Origin: Rhizobium sp. P38BS-XIX
GTDB lineage: Bacteria; Pseudomonadota; Alphaproteobacteria; Rhizobiales; Rhizobiaceae
Reading direction: 5' to 3'
Assembly: GCF_012641435.1 (NCBI RefSeq)
Contig: NZ_JABAIJ010000011.1
Span: 62,001-126,000 of the forward strand
Length of the DNA: 64,000 bases
In this document: positions 51,643 through 59,532 of the stretch, piece after piece
Layout: every line of letters begins with the position of its first letter
How positions within the stretch are numbered: the first letter of the stretch is position 1
The notes under the pieces: generated by a model
Database searches by the model: none
The model's input: the letters and a program-made list of their open reading frames with translations, nothing else
What the model was told of the DNA's origin: nothing
Made by a program: the position numbers and the translations under genes

Positions 51643-52737
51643 ATGAACATCAAGAGCCTTCTTCTCGGCTCCGCTGCTGCACTCGCAGCAGTTTCCGGTG
51701 CCCATGCAGCTGACGCAATCGTTGCTGCTGAGCCCGAGCCGCTGGAATACGTTCGCATCTGCGACGCATACGGTGCTGGCTACTTTTTCATTCCGGGCAC
51801 GGAAACCTGCCTTAAGATCGGCGGCCGTGTACGTTCCGAAGGTGAATGGTACGACGCCTACAACCCGAACAGCAAGGTTGGCACGCTGTGGCACACCCGC
51901 GCTGAACTGAGCCTCGACACCGCAACGGACACCGAATACGGTCCGCTGAAGACCAACACGGTTTTCCGTTGGGACTGGAATGACGGCGGCGCCACCAGCA
52001 CGAAGCTTCTGTTCGCCAACATCAGCCTCGGCGGCTTCACTGTTGGTAAGCTCGACTCGCAGTACAACCTGTATGTCGGCTACGCTGGCGACGTCATCAA
52101 CGACGACGTGATCTACGACGGCCCGTACGAACTCAACCAGTTGACCTACAACTACGACGCAGGCAACGGCTTCACCGCTGTCGTCTCGCTCGAAGACAGC
52201 AACTCGGCTTCCGACGGCTCTGCATCCTACGGCTCCAGCTGGTGGACGGACGACAAGTCCAACCATTACGCTCCTGACGTTGTCGCCGGTCTCGGCTTCA
52301 AGTCCGGCGCATGGGGCGTCAAGGTTGTTGGCGGTTACGACTCGATCGTTGAAGAAGGCGCTGTCAAGGTTCGCGTAGACGCTGACTTCGGCGTATTCTC
52401 GGCCTTCTTGATGGGCGGTTACAACACCGACGGCGACAAGCTCAACAAGTATGCTGGCACGAACCTCGACCGTTCTGCTTGCCCGGTTGACGATGCATCG
52501 AAGTGCGGCTGGGGTGACTGGGCTGTCTGGGGCGGCGGTAGCGTTCCGATCAACGACAAGCTGAAGTGGAACATCCAGCTCGCTTACACCGACTCCAAGA
52601 TCTTCGCCGCTACGACGAACCTCACCTGGAACCCGGTTAAGAACCTGACGCTTCGTCCGGAAGTTTCCTACACCAACTTCGATTCTGTGAACCAGGATCA
52701 GTGGGCTGGTATCATGCGCTTCGAGCGTAGCTTCTAA
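51643..52737 (+). CDS. RopA-like outer-membrane porin
   Basis: A 364-residue porin of the alphaproteobacterial porin_2 family (RopA/Omp2). It has a signal peptide (cleavage after GAHA, residue 22) and the conserved mature N-terminus EPLEYVRICDAYGAGYFFIPGTETCLKIGGRVR (in pieces), with two cysteines, then alternating beta strands ending in MRFERSF with a C-terminal Phe, the outer-membrane assembly signal. Codon use is strongly skewed to preferred codons, as for a very abundant protein. AGGAG precedes the ATG. A series of hairpins follows. Expect trimeric general diffusion porin function. Confidence 0.93.
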   Translation: MNIKSLLLGSAAALAAVSGAHAADAIVAAEPEPLEYVRICDAYGAGYFFIPGTETCLKIGGRVRSEGEWYDAYNPNSKVGTLWHTRAELSLDTATDTEYGPLKTNTVFRWDWNDGGATSTKLLFANISLGGFTVGKLDSQYNLYVGYAGDVINDDVIYDGPYELNQLTYNYDAGNGFTAVVSLEDSNSASDGSASYGSSWWTDDKSNHYAPDVVAGLGFKSGAWGVKVVGGYDSIVEEGAVKVRVDADFGVFSAFLMGGYNTDGDKLNKYAGTNLDRSACPVDDASKCGWGDWAVWGGGSVPINDKLKWNIQLAYTDSKIFAATTNLTWNPVKNLTLRPEVSYTNFDSVNQDQWAGIMRFERSF

Positions 52738-52744
52738 TCAAGAA

Positions 52745-52767
52745 TTACCCGGCCTTGGGCCGGGTAA
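52745..52767 (+). terminator. first hairpin after the porin gene
   Basis: A perfect 10-bp stem TTACCCGGCC / GGCCGGGTAA with a TTG loop, eight bases after the stop. It is followed by AAAGAAG, not T, so mRNA 3'-end protection is as likely as termination. Confidence 0.75.
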
Positions 52768-52768
52768 A

Positions 52769-52800
52769 AGAAGCCTGGCGTTCCAATCCGTCAGGCTTCT
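52769..52800 (+). repeat. second hairpin after the porin gene
   Basis: AGAAGCCTG / CAGGCTTCT, a 9-bp stem with a partly paired 14-base loop, one base after the first hairpin. Confidence 0.7.
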
Positions 52801-52806
52801 TGAAAT

Positions 52807-52825
52807 GATCGGTTGACCTCCGATC
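52807..52825 (+). repeat. third hairpin after the porin gene
   Basis: GATCGG / CCGATC, 6-bp stem with a 7-base loop, between the second and the fourth hairpin. Confidence 0.55.
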
Positions 52826-52831
52826 AAAGAG

Positions 52832-52868
52832 AAAGGATCCGGCTTTCCCTCCGGATCCTTTTTATTTT
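52832..52868 (+). terminator. fourth hairpin: strong terminator
   Basis: AAAGGATCCGG / CCGGATCCTTT, a perfect 11-bp stem with an 8-base loop followed by TTATTTT. It is the real intrinsic terminator of the porin transcript and lies just before the end of the convergent TetR gene. Confidence 0.9.
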
Positions 52869-52884
52869 GGGCATTGATTTGCCG

Positions 52885-53526
52885 TCAGGCAGCCGAGCTT
52901 GCTATTGCCTGCGTTTGACCGGCCGGGAACCAGGTTTTCAAGACCATTTTGATAAACATCTGGCCGCAAGGGACGAGCTGGAAATTGCCGCGATCGAGTG
53001 TCCACTCGGTGATGAGGCCGCCGATAACGGCCGTCAATGCCGAAGCGGCCGTGTCTGGCGTCCACGGCGCCGGAAGCTTCGTTTTCGTATCCATCAAAGT
53101 GAAAATGCGTTCGAAATTGTCGTGCATGTCCTGACGGAAGGAACTCGCGCGGTTCGTGGTTCCATCGCAGAACGCCATGTCGAGATGCATCATCACCTTC
53201 AGCATGCTGCGTTTGCGCGGATCGCATTGAACGTCTTCGAAGATCGAGGCGATTGCATCGGCAACGAGATCAAGCGGATTGGGCGGAAGCTCTTTCGACA
53301 TCCGCTCCGCCAATTCCTGAAATGGCTGCTGGGCTTCGTCGCGAATCGCAAACATCAGACCCTGCTTGTTCTTGAAGTGCCAGTGGACGGCTCCGCGCGT
53401 GACGCCGGCCGCAGTGGCTATTTCTTCGAGACTGACATTCTCGTAGCCTTTGTCGAGAAACAGAGCTTTTGCTGAATGCAAAATCTCGCTCCTTGTTTCC
53501 GCAGCCTCCTCCTTAGTTCGTCTCAT
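52885..53526 (-). CDS. TetR-family repressor (TtgR/AmeR-like)
   Basis: A 213-residue regulator. The N-terminal helix-turn-helix (AKALFLDKGYENVSLEEIA, then AGVTRGAVHWHFKNKQGL) and the C-terminal domain (RKRSMLKVMMHLDMAFCD, TPDTAASALTAVIGGLITEW) match the AcrR/TtgR/AmeR group that represses RND drug-efflux pumps. The ATG at 53526 follows GTGGAG. No efflux genes adjoin it, unlike ameABC-ameR in Agrobacterium; the target may be distant. A palindrome 110 bases upstream is a likely operator. Confidence 0.9.
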   Translation of the reverse strand: MRRTKEEAAETRSEILHSAKALFLDKGYENVSLEEIATAAGVTRGAVHWHFKNKQGLMFAIRDEAQQPFQELAERMSKELPPNPLDLVADAIASIFEDVQCDPRKRSMLKVMMHLDMAFCDGTTNRASSFRQDMHDNFERIFTLMDTKTKLPAPWTPDTAASALTAVIGGLITEWTLDRGNFQLVPCGQMFIKMVLKTWFPAGQTQAIASSAA

Positions 53527-54018
53527 TCGCGTCTCCACCCAAATCGATTTGCAAGCCGTGCCCCTTTTTGTTCTTTTTCGTCTTCTTTATCACTTAATGG
53601 CCGGGACCCCATAATCCGGCAACACGCAGTAGTACAGCGAACTTTAGATGTTCGCTCAAAATTAATAAAGCAAACCGTAACGCGCCCTATTCGTCAAGCA
53701 CCTATAAGCTACGCGCAAGTTTCCCGATGCAATTTCCGCACGTTGGGAAGTGCAAAATCGAAAATGTGCAGATGCCGATAACGCCATGACGGCGACATAT
53801 CGCCTGGGACGATCTTCATTCAGTCACGACAAACGTGGCGGACGCGTCATGCCGATGCGTGAAAAGATCTGGTCCGCCGCGTTCGGCAATTCCATCAGCC
53901 CATATCGGTTATCGACGTCGTGGCGCGCGCTCGCGCGGCTCAACATGATGTCATGTGTTCAAGTCGCGTCCGCGTAAGCAATCGGAGTTCGTCTCAACGC
54001 TCGTATCTGGAGGCCCCT
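53527..54018. other. intergenic region between TetR and EF-hand genes
   Basis: 492 bases with an AT-rich left half holding a candidate TetR operator at 53636-53656. Short frames on the plus strand (for example 53750-53977) have no ribosome site or family match, so I call no gene. Confidence 0.55.
53636..53656. promoter_or_regulatory. candidate TetR operator
   Basis: Perfect inverted repeat AGCGAAC-TTTAGAT-GTTCGCT (7+7, spacer 7) upstream of the TetR gene in an AT-rich promoter-like stretch. Length and symmetry suit a TetR-family site. Confidence 0.5.
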
Positions 54019-54843
54019 ATGACGAGCATTACCTCAGTTCTACCCAATCGATACTATCAGTATCCCACTTCGCAATCGACATCGTCGTCCACGACAGACG
54101 ATTCGCTTTCGTCTCTGCTGTCGGGGAGCCAGTCAGGCGGCGCTTCCGCCTCAAGCTCATCGTCCTCGTCCGACGACCAGTCGCAGATCACCGCTGCCGA
54201 GCAGCTGATCGCACAGTTGATGAACATCATTCTCAACCTGCAGTCCGGCAATGGAAGCGGTGACGACAGTTCCGCATCGACGTCCGATGGCAGCTCCGTC
54301 GATTCGACCTCGAGCACGCAACAGTCTTCGTCCGCAGCTGCTGCGCAGGGCAACAGGCAAGGCGATATGATAGACGCCATGGACACCAACGGCGATGGCA
54401 ACATCAGCGAGGCGGAATTTGTTGCCGCGCGGCCGTCTGGCGTCAGTGAGGATCAGGCAAAGCAGCTGTTCCAGAGCCTCGACGAGAATAACACCGGATC
54501 GCTCACCAAGTCGCAGTTGGCAAGCTCCATGCATGCCGGTCACCACCACCACGGAGGCGGTGCCTTGAGCGATGATGCGCTCTCCAACATCTTTTCCTCG
54601 ATGGATACCGATGGCGACGGCAATGTCACGCAAGCCGAGTTCGTCGCCGCACGCCCTTCCGATGTGAGCGCGGATCAGGCGACGAGTCTGTTTCAAAGCC
54701 TCGACACATCCGGTTCAGGTTCTTTGACGCAAAGTCAGTTCGAATCGGCCGTGAGGGGTCAGCAGTCGCCGATGCCGGACTTCGGCAGCCTCTACGCCTT
54801 CAACGAACAGGATCAGACGACGAGCGATTTGCTCACACTCTGA
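54019..54843 (+). CDS. four-EF-hand calcium-binding protein with Ser-rich leader
   Basis: A 274-residue protein. Residues 1-110 are low-complexity and Ser/Asp/Gln-rich with one hydrophobic helix (AEQLIAQLMNIILNLQ). Four EF-hand loops follow: D122-E133 and D196-E207 are canonical (DTNGDGNISEAE type), D155-Q166 and D229-Q240 are degenerate with Gln at the last ligand. The pairs form a tandem duplication of about 75 residues sharing AEFVAARPSxVS and LFQSLD. A His-run (HHHHGGG) links them. The ATG at 54019 follows GGAGG. It has no signal peptide. R. etli calsymin is a precedent for multi-EF-hand rhizobial proteins, but this is not the same architecture. Confidence 0.88.
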   Translation: MTSITSVLPNRYYQYPTSQSTSSSTTDDSLSSLLSGSQSGGASASSSSSSSDDQSQITAAEQLIAQLMNIILNLQSGNGSGDDSSASTSDGSSVDSTSSTQQSSSAAAAQGNRQGDMIDAMDTNGDGNISEAEFVAARPSGVSEDQAKQLFQSLDENNTGSLTKSQLASSMHAGHHHHGGGALSDDALSNIFSSMDTDGDGNVTQAEFVAARPSDVSADQATSLFQSLDTSGSGSLTQSQFESAVRGQQSPMPDFGSLYAFNEQDQTTSDLLTL

Positions 54844-55205
54844 CCGGACGCGACGTTTCGCATCCGATGGTGCGACGATGCCGGCAGCTTGGACGGAGAA
54901 GTTGGGGCCTCCACATCCAAGCGAGCCGGCATTTTTATGCCTTGAGCCGATGTGGCGTCTTTGGCCGGTGAAGCCATGAAAGTCGCGGCGAAAAATTCGA
55001 AAAACTTGAATGCCGGAGCGACGGATTTGCTGGACGCGTTCGTTCAATCTCCGAAAGCCTATGCTCGATATCGAAGGAAGCAGCCGCTGCGAGCGGATTG
55101 GTGCCATGTTTCGGATACGGGAATTGGTCGACGCCCTCTTGTCATTGGCGCAGAAGGGGCATGCTATGCGGATATCGCACGAAACGTGGATGGTGGCGAT
55201 TGTTG
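54844..55205. other. intergenic region before the ECF sigma gene
   Basis: 362 bases. The first part is a strong terminator. The rest should contain the promoter of the sigma-factor operon. Overlapping short frames (for example from 54952) show no family match and I do not call them. Confidence 0.55.
54878..54936 (+). terminator. long two-part hairpin terminator after the EF-hand gene
   Basis: ATGCCGGC pairs with GCCGGCAT and, inside it after a small bulge, GCTTGGA pairs with TCCAAGC; the stem is followed by TTTTTAT. Strong intrinsic terminator about 35 bases after the stop. Confidence 0.88.
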
Positions 55206-55778
55206 ATGAAGAGGGATCGCACGCCCGAGAGTGGCGACCCGGATGAGGATCTTTTGGGTCGTATTGCGACGGGCGACGCGCCGGCGATGCGAACCATGGT
55301 GGCGCGGCAATTACCGCGCATCCTGTCTGTGGCGACCCGTATGCTTGGCGATGCCGCCGAGGCTGAAGACGTGGCGCAAGAGACCTTCTTGCGTGTCTGG
55401 CGCAATGCCGGCGGCTGGCGCCAGCGCAATGCCCGCTTCAGCACATGGGTGCACCGCGTGGCGATCAACCTTTGCTACGACCGTCTGCGTCGACGCAAGG
55501 ATGTGCTTGCCGAGCATCCGCCCGAGATCGGATATGATGGTCCGGGACCGGATGCGGGCCTGATGAGAGAGGAAGATCCATCGCGGCGGGTGGAGCGGGC
55601 CTTGCAGGCAATCGCGCCCCGCCAGCGTGAAGCAATCGTCCTCGTATACTATCAAGCGCTGTCGAACGCGGAAGCGGCCGCCATTATGGATGTCAGCGTG
55701 GATGCATTGGAAAGTCTGTTGGCGCGGGGAAGGCGCTCTCTGCAAGTGCTGTTGTTGAAGGAACAGAGCGATGGCTGA
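55206..55778 (+). CDS. ECF-type RNA polymerase sigma factor
   Basis: A 190-residue group 4 sigma factor. Region 2 is seen in MLGDAAEAEDVAQETFLRVWR with FSTWVHRVAINLCYDRLRRR after it, and region 4 in LSNAEAAAIMDVSVDALESLLARGRRSL. The start at 55206 (MKRDRTPESGD) is preferred over longer open frames, although the ribosome site is weak. The next gene overlaps by eight bases and encodes a membrane protein that looks like its anti-sigma factor. With the CnrX/ZraP-like gene that follows, it suggests a response to a periplasmic metal or envelope signal. Confidence 0.92.
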   Translation: MKRDRTPESGDPDEDLLGRIATGDAPAMRTMVARQLPRILSVATRMLGDAAEAEDVAQETFLRVWRNAGGWRQRNARFSTWVHRVAINLCYDRLRRRKDVLAEHPPEIGYDGPGPDAGLMREEDPSRRVERALQAIAPRQREAIVLVYYQALSNAEAAAIMDVSVDALESLLARGRRSLQVLLLKEQSDG

Positions 55779-56220
55779 ACAGGTCGCAAGTCCGATGAGT
55801 GCGGAGCGCTTTGCCGAGCTGGCCGATGCCTACGGCGGTGATATTGGTCGTTGGCCGCAGGCCGAGCGTCTGGCTGCGCGCGATTATGCAAGACGTGCCG
55901 AAGTCGGCAGGGTGCTGGAGCGCGCGGGCGATCTGGATGCCTTGCTCGATACCTATGTCTTGAACGCCCGGCATGAAGGCCTTGAGGGCCGCATCATCTC
56001 AAAGCTCGCTCAGCGATCGAGGATCCGCAACTGGTTTCGTTTCGGTTCTGCAGGAGTGGGTCTGGTTGGCATCGGGATCGCCGGCGCGCTCGCCGGCAGC
56101 ATCGCCATAGCCGTTCTGGCGCCCAATCTGAGACCGGACACGAGCGTCATGTCCGATGGTACGAGCACTATGTTTGGCGATATCGGACCCGACGGCGCCG
56201 TAACGCAGGAAAGCCAATGA
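55771..56220 (+). CDS. putative anti-sigma factor (single membrane segment)
   Basis: A 149-residue protein overlapping the sigma gene by eight bases. The N-terminal 85 residues are helical and probably cytoplasmic (ERFAELADAYGGDIGRWPQAER); one transmembrane segment follows (VGLVGIGIAGALAGSIAIAVLA) and a short periplasmic tail. This topology and coupling to an ECF gene are typical of anti-sigma factors; I see no zinc-binding HxxxCxxC motif. The stop overlaps the start of the next gene. Confidence 0.8.
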   Translation: MAEQVASPMSAERFAELADAYGGDIGRWPQAERLAARDYARRAEVGRVLERAGDLDALLDTYVLNARHEGLEGRIISKLAQRSRIRNWFRFGSAGVGLVGIGIAGALAGSIAIAVLAPNLRPDTSVMSDGTSTMFGDIGPDGAVTQESQ

Positions 56221-56666
56221 CAGAGCGAAGCTTCAGAATACTGGTCATAGGCCTTTTGGTGTTGAACACTTTCCTGATCGGCGCACTGGCCGGAGGAGGG
56301 TTGACGTGGATCCGAAGCTCGCAAGCTCGCAACGTCATGATGCCCCTGGGCGGCGAGCAGCTGCCCGCGACACAGAGGAAGGCATTGCGTGCGGCGCTCA
56401 ACGAGGCGCGCAAGGACGAACGCCAGACAATCCTCGAGGCTCAACAGGCCAAGGTGGATGCGGCTTCCATTCTGGGGCAGCCGACGCTTGATACAGAGGC
56501 GTTATCGGCTGCTCTGGCAAGGGCACGCAATGCCGACGCGGCCGTGAGGGCGAAAGTCGAGCAGCGGGCGGTCGATTTTGCGGCAACACTCTCCTATGAC
56601 GAGCGGCGCGCACTCGCCGAGACCCTGATCCGTCGCAGCGTACCGAGGAACGCTGCCACAAAATGA
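56217..56666 (+). CDS. CnrX/ZraP-like periplasmic heavy-metal sensor
   Basis: A 149-residue protein with an N-terminal signal anchor (ILVIGLLVLNTFLIGALAGGGL) and a periplasmic helical hairpin with repeated Ala/Arg/Glu pattern (RKALRAALNEARKDERQTI; LARARNADAAVRAKVEQ) of the Spy/CpxP/CnrX heavy-metal-resistance family. Such proteins sense metals or envelope damage and pass the signal to an anti-sigma factor, as in CnrYXH. The gene overlaps the anti-sigma stop by four bases. It lacks the His-rich metal tail of ZraP, so the signal need not be a metal. Confidence 0.82.
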   Translation: MTERSFRILVIGLLVLNTFLIGALAGGGLTWIRSSQARNVMMPLGGEQLPATQRKALRAALNEARKDERQTILEAQQAKVDAASILGQPTLDTEALSAALARARNADAAVRAKVEQRAVDFAATLSYDERRALAETLIRRSVPRNAATK

Positions 56667-56741
56667 TCATAGTTTGCGACCGACGGATCGGGAAAATGCA
56701 GACGTTCAAGGGGCATGTTTGATGCAGGAGTTTGCAAAAAC

Positions 56742-58280
56742 ATGGCTCAGCAATCGAATGATATCTATGCCGCCCTGACGCTCTCGCGGTTTGGCCTAGG
56801 CGCGGACCATAACGGAACTGCGTCGATCGCCTCAGATCCGCGCGGCGCACTGATGGAAGAGATCACGGAGCGCTTCGTTCCGATACCCGTCGGTGCACAG
56901 CTCCAATCGACGGCCGATCTTCTTGTTTCGCTTTATGCCTTCCAGCAGCAGCGCAAGGAGGCGCGCGAACAGGCAGCCACCGCGGCAGCCGCTGCGCCGC
57001 AAGGCGCAGCGATGCAGGGCCCGCAGCAGCCGCAGAAGGCGCCGGCACAGCCACCTGGCGCAACGGCATCCTCGCCTGCAAATCAATCAATGAGCACGCA
57101 AACCCCCATTCGACCCATGTCGGCAGGTGCCAAGGAGATGGGGAAGCCGGAAAGGGCGCAAACGCCCTACCTTCCGCAGCAGATCCTGTTGGCAGAAGTC
57201 GATGCTCGTTTCAACGGCACTATCCGGCAACCGCTGATCGGTTTCGGTGAGCGGTTGGCGATGTTTTGGGCGAACCATTTTGCTGTCGCTGTGACAAAGA
57301 GTGAGGAAGTTCATATCGCGGCCGGTGCCTTCGAGCGAGAGGCGATCCGTCCGCACGTCTTCGGCCGCTTTGCAGATATGTTGCTTGCTGTTGAGACCCA
57401 TCCGGCCATGCTTGGCTATCTCGACAACCAGCAGTCGATCGGCCCGAACTCCAAGGCCAACGGCAACAAGATGCGGGGCCTGAACGAAAACCTGGCGCGA
57501 GAGACGCTTGAGCTCCATACACTTGGCGTCAACGGAGGCTACACGCAGGCCGACGTCACGACCCTTGCCAAGATCATCACCGGTTGGACGGTCGTGCGCG
57601 CAGCAGGCAAACTTGGGACGCCCGGAACCTTTGTTTTCAACGCAGGCGCCCATGAGCCCGGTGATCAGACGTTGCTAGGCCTGACCTATGCCGATAACGG
57701 CGTCGGGCAGGGGCGTGAGGCGTTGCGGGATCTTGCGCGACACCCGGCGACAGCGCAGCATATCGCCACTAAACTTGTCCGGCATTTCGTTGCCGATACG
57801 CCGCCGCCCGCCCTTGTACAGACGGTTGCCGCCACCTTCAGCAAGACGGACGGGGATCTTTCGGCCGTCTATCGGGCGCTCATCAGCTCCGAGGATGCTT
57901 GGAACCCGACGCTTTCGAAGGTTCGATCGCCTGTCGAGTTCATGACCGCACTCTTGCGGGCCAGCGGGGAAACGCCGAAGCCGAATGTTATTCTCGGCGC
58001 GTTGACCGCCATGGGGCAGCCGTTTTGGGCGCCGGCCGGACCGAACGGATTTGCCGACACCGTCGACGTGTGGGCCTCCAGCGAGAGCCTCAGCATGCGC
58101 ATGGATGTGGCAAACATGATCGCGAATTCCATGCCACCGCAGGTAGATCCGCGCAGTTTCGCGTCGGATAGCCTCGGCCCCCTTCTTTCCAATGAAACGC
58201 TTCAGGCCGTTTCGCGTGCGGAGACCCGCAAGCAAGGGCTGATGATTGCTTATCTTTCTCCCGAATTTCAAAGGCGCTGA
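56742..58280 (+). CDS. DUF1800 domain protein
   Basis: A 512-residue protein of the DUF1800 family, whose function is unknown. Characteristic stretches are ALTLSRFGLGADHNG, RLAMFWANHFAVAVTKSEE, MLGYLDNQQSIGPNSKANG, LNENLARETLELHTLGVNGGYTQ, and AQHIATKLVRHFVADTPP. Residues 75-140 are low-complexity (Ala/Gln/Pro), unusual for the family. In many bacteria DUF1800 and DUF1501 genes are paired, as here, with a two-base gap. It has no evident signal peptide; the start at 56742 is uncertain, with an ATG nine codons upstream. It follows the sigma-factor genes and may be their output. Confidence 0.85.
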   Translation: MAQQSNDIYAALTLSRFGLGADHNGTASIASDPRGALMEEITERFVPIPVGAQLQSTADLLVSLYAFQQQRKEAREQAATAAAAAPQGAAMQGPQQPQKAPAQPPGATASSPANQSMSTQTPIRPMSAGAKEMGKPERAQTPYLPQQILLAEVDARFNGTIRQPLIGFGERLAMFWANHFAVAVTKSEEVHIAAGAFEREAIRPHVFGRFADMLLAVETHPAMLGYLDNQQSIGPNSKANGNKMRGLNENLARETLELHTLGVNGGYTQADVTTLAKIITGWTVVRAAGKLGTPGTFVFNAGAHEPGDQTLLGLTYADNGVGQGREALRDLARHPATAQHIATKLVRHFVADTPPPALVQTVAATFSKTDGDLSAVYRALISSEDAWNPTLSKVRSPVEFMTALLRASGETPKPNVILGALTAMGQPFWAPAGPNGFADTVDVWASSESLSMRMDVANMIANSMPPQVDPRSFASDSLGPLLSNETLQAVSRAETRKQGLMIAYLSPEFQRR

Positions 58281-58282
58281 CC

Positions 58283-59503
58283 ATGACCTGCGAACTCATG
58301 ACCCCCACCCGTCGTGCCGTGCTCGGCGCCTCAGGCGCTTTGTTTGCCTGGGCCTTCATGCCACGCTTCGTGCATGCCGCCGGCGCGCGCGACCCACGTT
58401 TTGTTACCATCATCCTGCGTGGTGCACTGGACGGATTGACCGCAGTGCCGCCTGTCGGCGACCCTGATTACCAGGCGTTGCGTCAGGCGATCGCCATGAG
58501 CACAAGCGGACCGGATGCGGCTCTCCCGCTTGACAGCTTCTTTGCACTTCATCCGTCGATGCCGAACTTCAATCGCCTTTATCGTGAAGGGCAGGCCGCG
58601 GTCGTACATGCCAGCGCGACCTCCTACCGTGATCGATCGCATTTCGATGGACAGGACGTGTTGGAGTCAGGGTATGAGATGCCTGGCCGCGTCGATTCCG
58701 GTTGGCTGAACCGGATGCTGGAGGGACTGCCGAAGGGCGACAAGGTCGCGCCCGGTCCTGCTGAAATCCGTGGTCTGTCCGTCGGCGCAAACGCACCGCT
58801 GGTCATTCGAGGCAAGGCGCTGGTGCTTGGCTGGTCGCCTTCCAACCTGCAGCCCGTCAGCGACGACCTGCCGCCGCGGCTAATGGATCTCTACAATCAT
58901 ACAGATCCGCTTTTTGCTAAAATTCTTGCCGAGGGCATTTCGACCGGCAAGATTGCCGCCGGCCTTGATGTGAAGGCGAGGGGAGGTCCTGGCGATCCCA
59001 ACGGCATGGAACAGATGGCAAAGGGAGCGGCGCGTCTGCTGGCACAGGATGAGGGGCCTCGTGTTGCCGCTCTGGCCTTTGAGGGATGGGATACCCATGC
59101 CGGCGAGGTAGACCGGCTCAACAAGCTCCTTGTCGGGCTCGATAATTCTTTTGCTGCGTTTCAGCAGGAGCTTGGTCCTGCCTGGAAGGACACCGCTATC
59201 CTGGTTGCCACCGAATTTGGCCGCACAGCGCAGGTCAATGGCACGCAAGGCACGGACCATGGGACTGGTACAACGGCCTTTCTCGCCGGCGGGGCGATCA
59301 AGGGCGGTCGTGTGATTGCTGACTGGCCCGGTCTCAAACAGGCGCAGCTACGGGATGGTCGCGACCTCGCGGCCACGACGGATCTTCGCGCGGTGGTCAA
59401 GGGCATCGCGGTCGATCTGCTCGGCGCGTCGCCGGCCGTATTATCACGTAACGTTTTTCCAGGATCCGATCACGTCCTGCCAATGAAGGGCCTGATCGTC
59501 TGA
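58283..59503 (+). CDS. DUF1501 domain protein with Tat-like signal
   Basis: A 406-residue protein of the sulfatase/alkaline-phosphatase-like DUF1501 family. The N-terminus has a twin-arginine-type signal (PTRRAVLGASGALFAWAF, cleavage near VHA), then VTIILRGALDGLTAVPPVGD, FALHPSMPNFNRLY, YRDRSHFDGQDVLESG, GWDTHAGEVDRLN and ATEFGRTAQVNGTQGTDHGTGT, with metal-binding-type Asp/His residues. Folded export through Tat is likely. It starts two bases after the DUF1800 stop; the pair is conserved widely but its substrate is unknown. Confidence 0.88.
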   Translation: MTCELMTPTRRAVLGASGALFAWAFMPRFVHAAGARDPRFVTIILRGALDGLTAVPPVGDPDYQALRQAIAMSTSGPDAALPLDSFFALHPSMPNFNRLYREGQAAVVHASATSYRDRSHFDGQDVLESGYEMPGRVDSGWLNRMLEGLPKGDKVAPGPAEIRGLSVGANAPLVIRGKALVLGWSPSNLQPVSDDLPPRLMDLYNHTDPLFAKILAEGISTGKIAAGLDVKARGGPGDPNGMEQMAKGAARLLAQDEGPRVAALAFEGWDTHAGEVDRLNKLLVGLDNSFAAFQQELGPAWKDTAILVATEFGRTAQVNGTQGTDHGTGTTAFLAGGAIKGGRVIADWPGLKQAQLRDGRDLAATTDLRAVVKGIAVDLLGASPAVLSRNVFPGSDHVLPMKGLIV

Positions 59504-59532
59504 AGATGGCTTTGGGTGCGCATCACGCGCTG

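Noticed and set aside
53750..53977. 75-codon plus-strand frame before the EF-hand gene
   Set aside because: No ribosome site and no family match; the EF-hand gene has its own good start at 54019.
54952..55206. Short plus-strand frames before the ECF sigma gene
   Set aside because: Overlapping frames of similar length in two phases, no family match; more likely promoter DNA.
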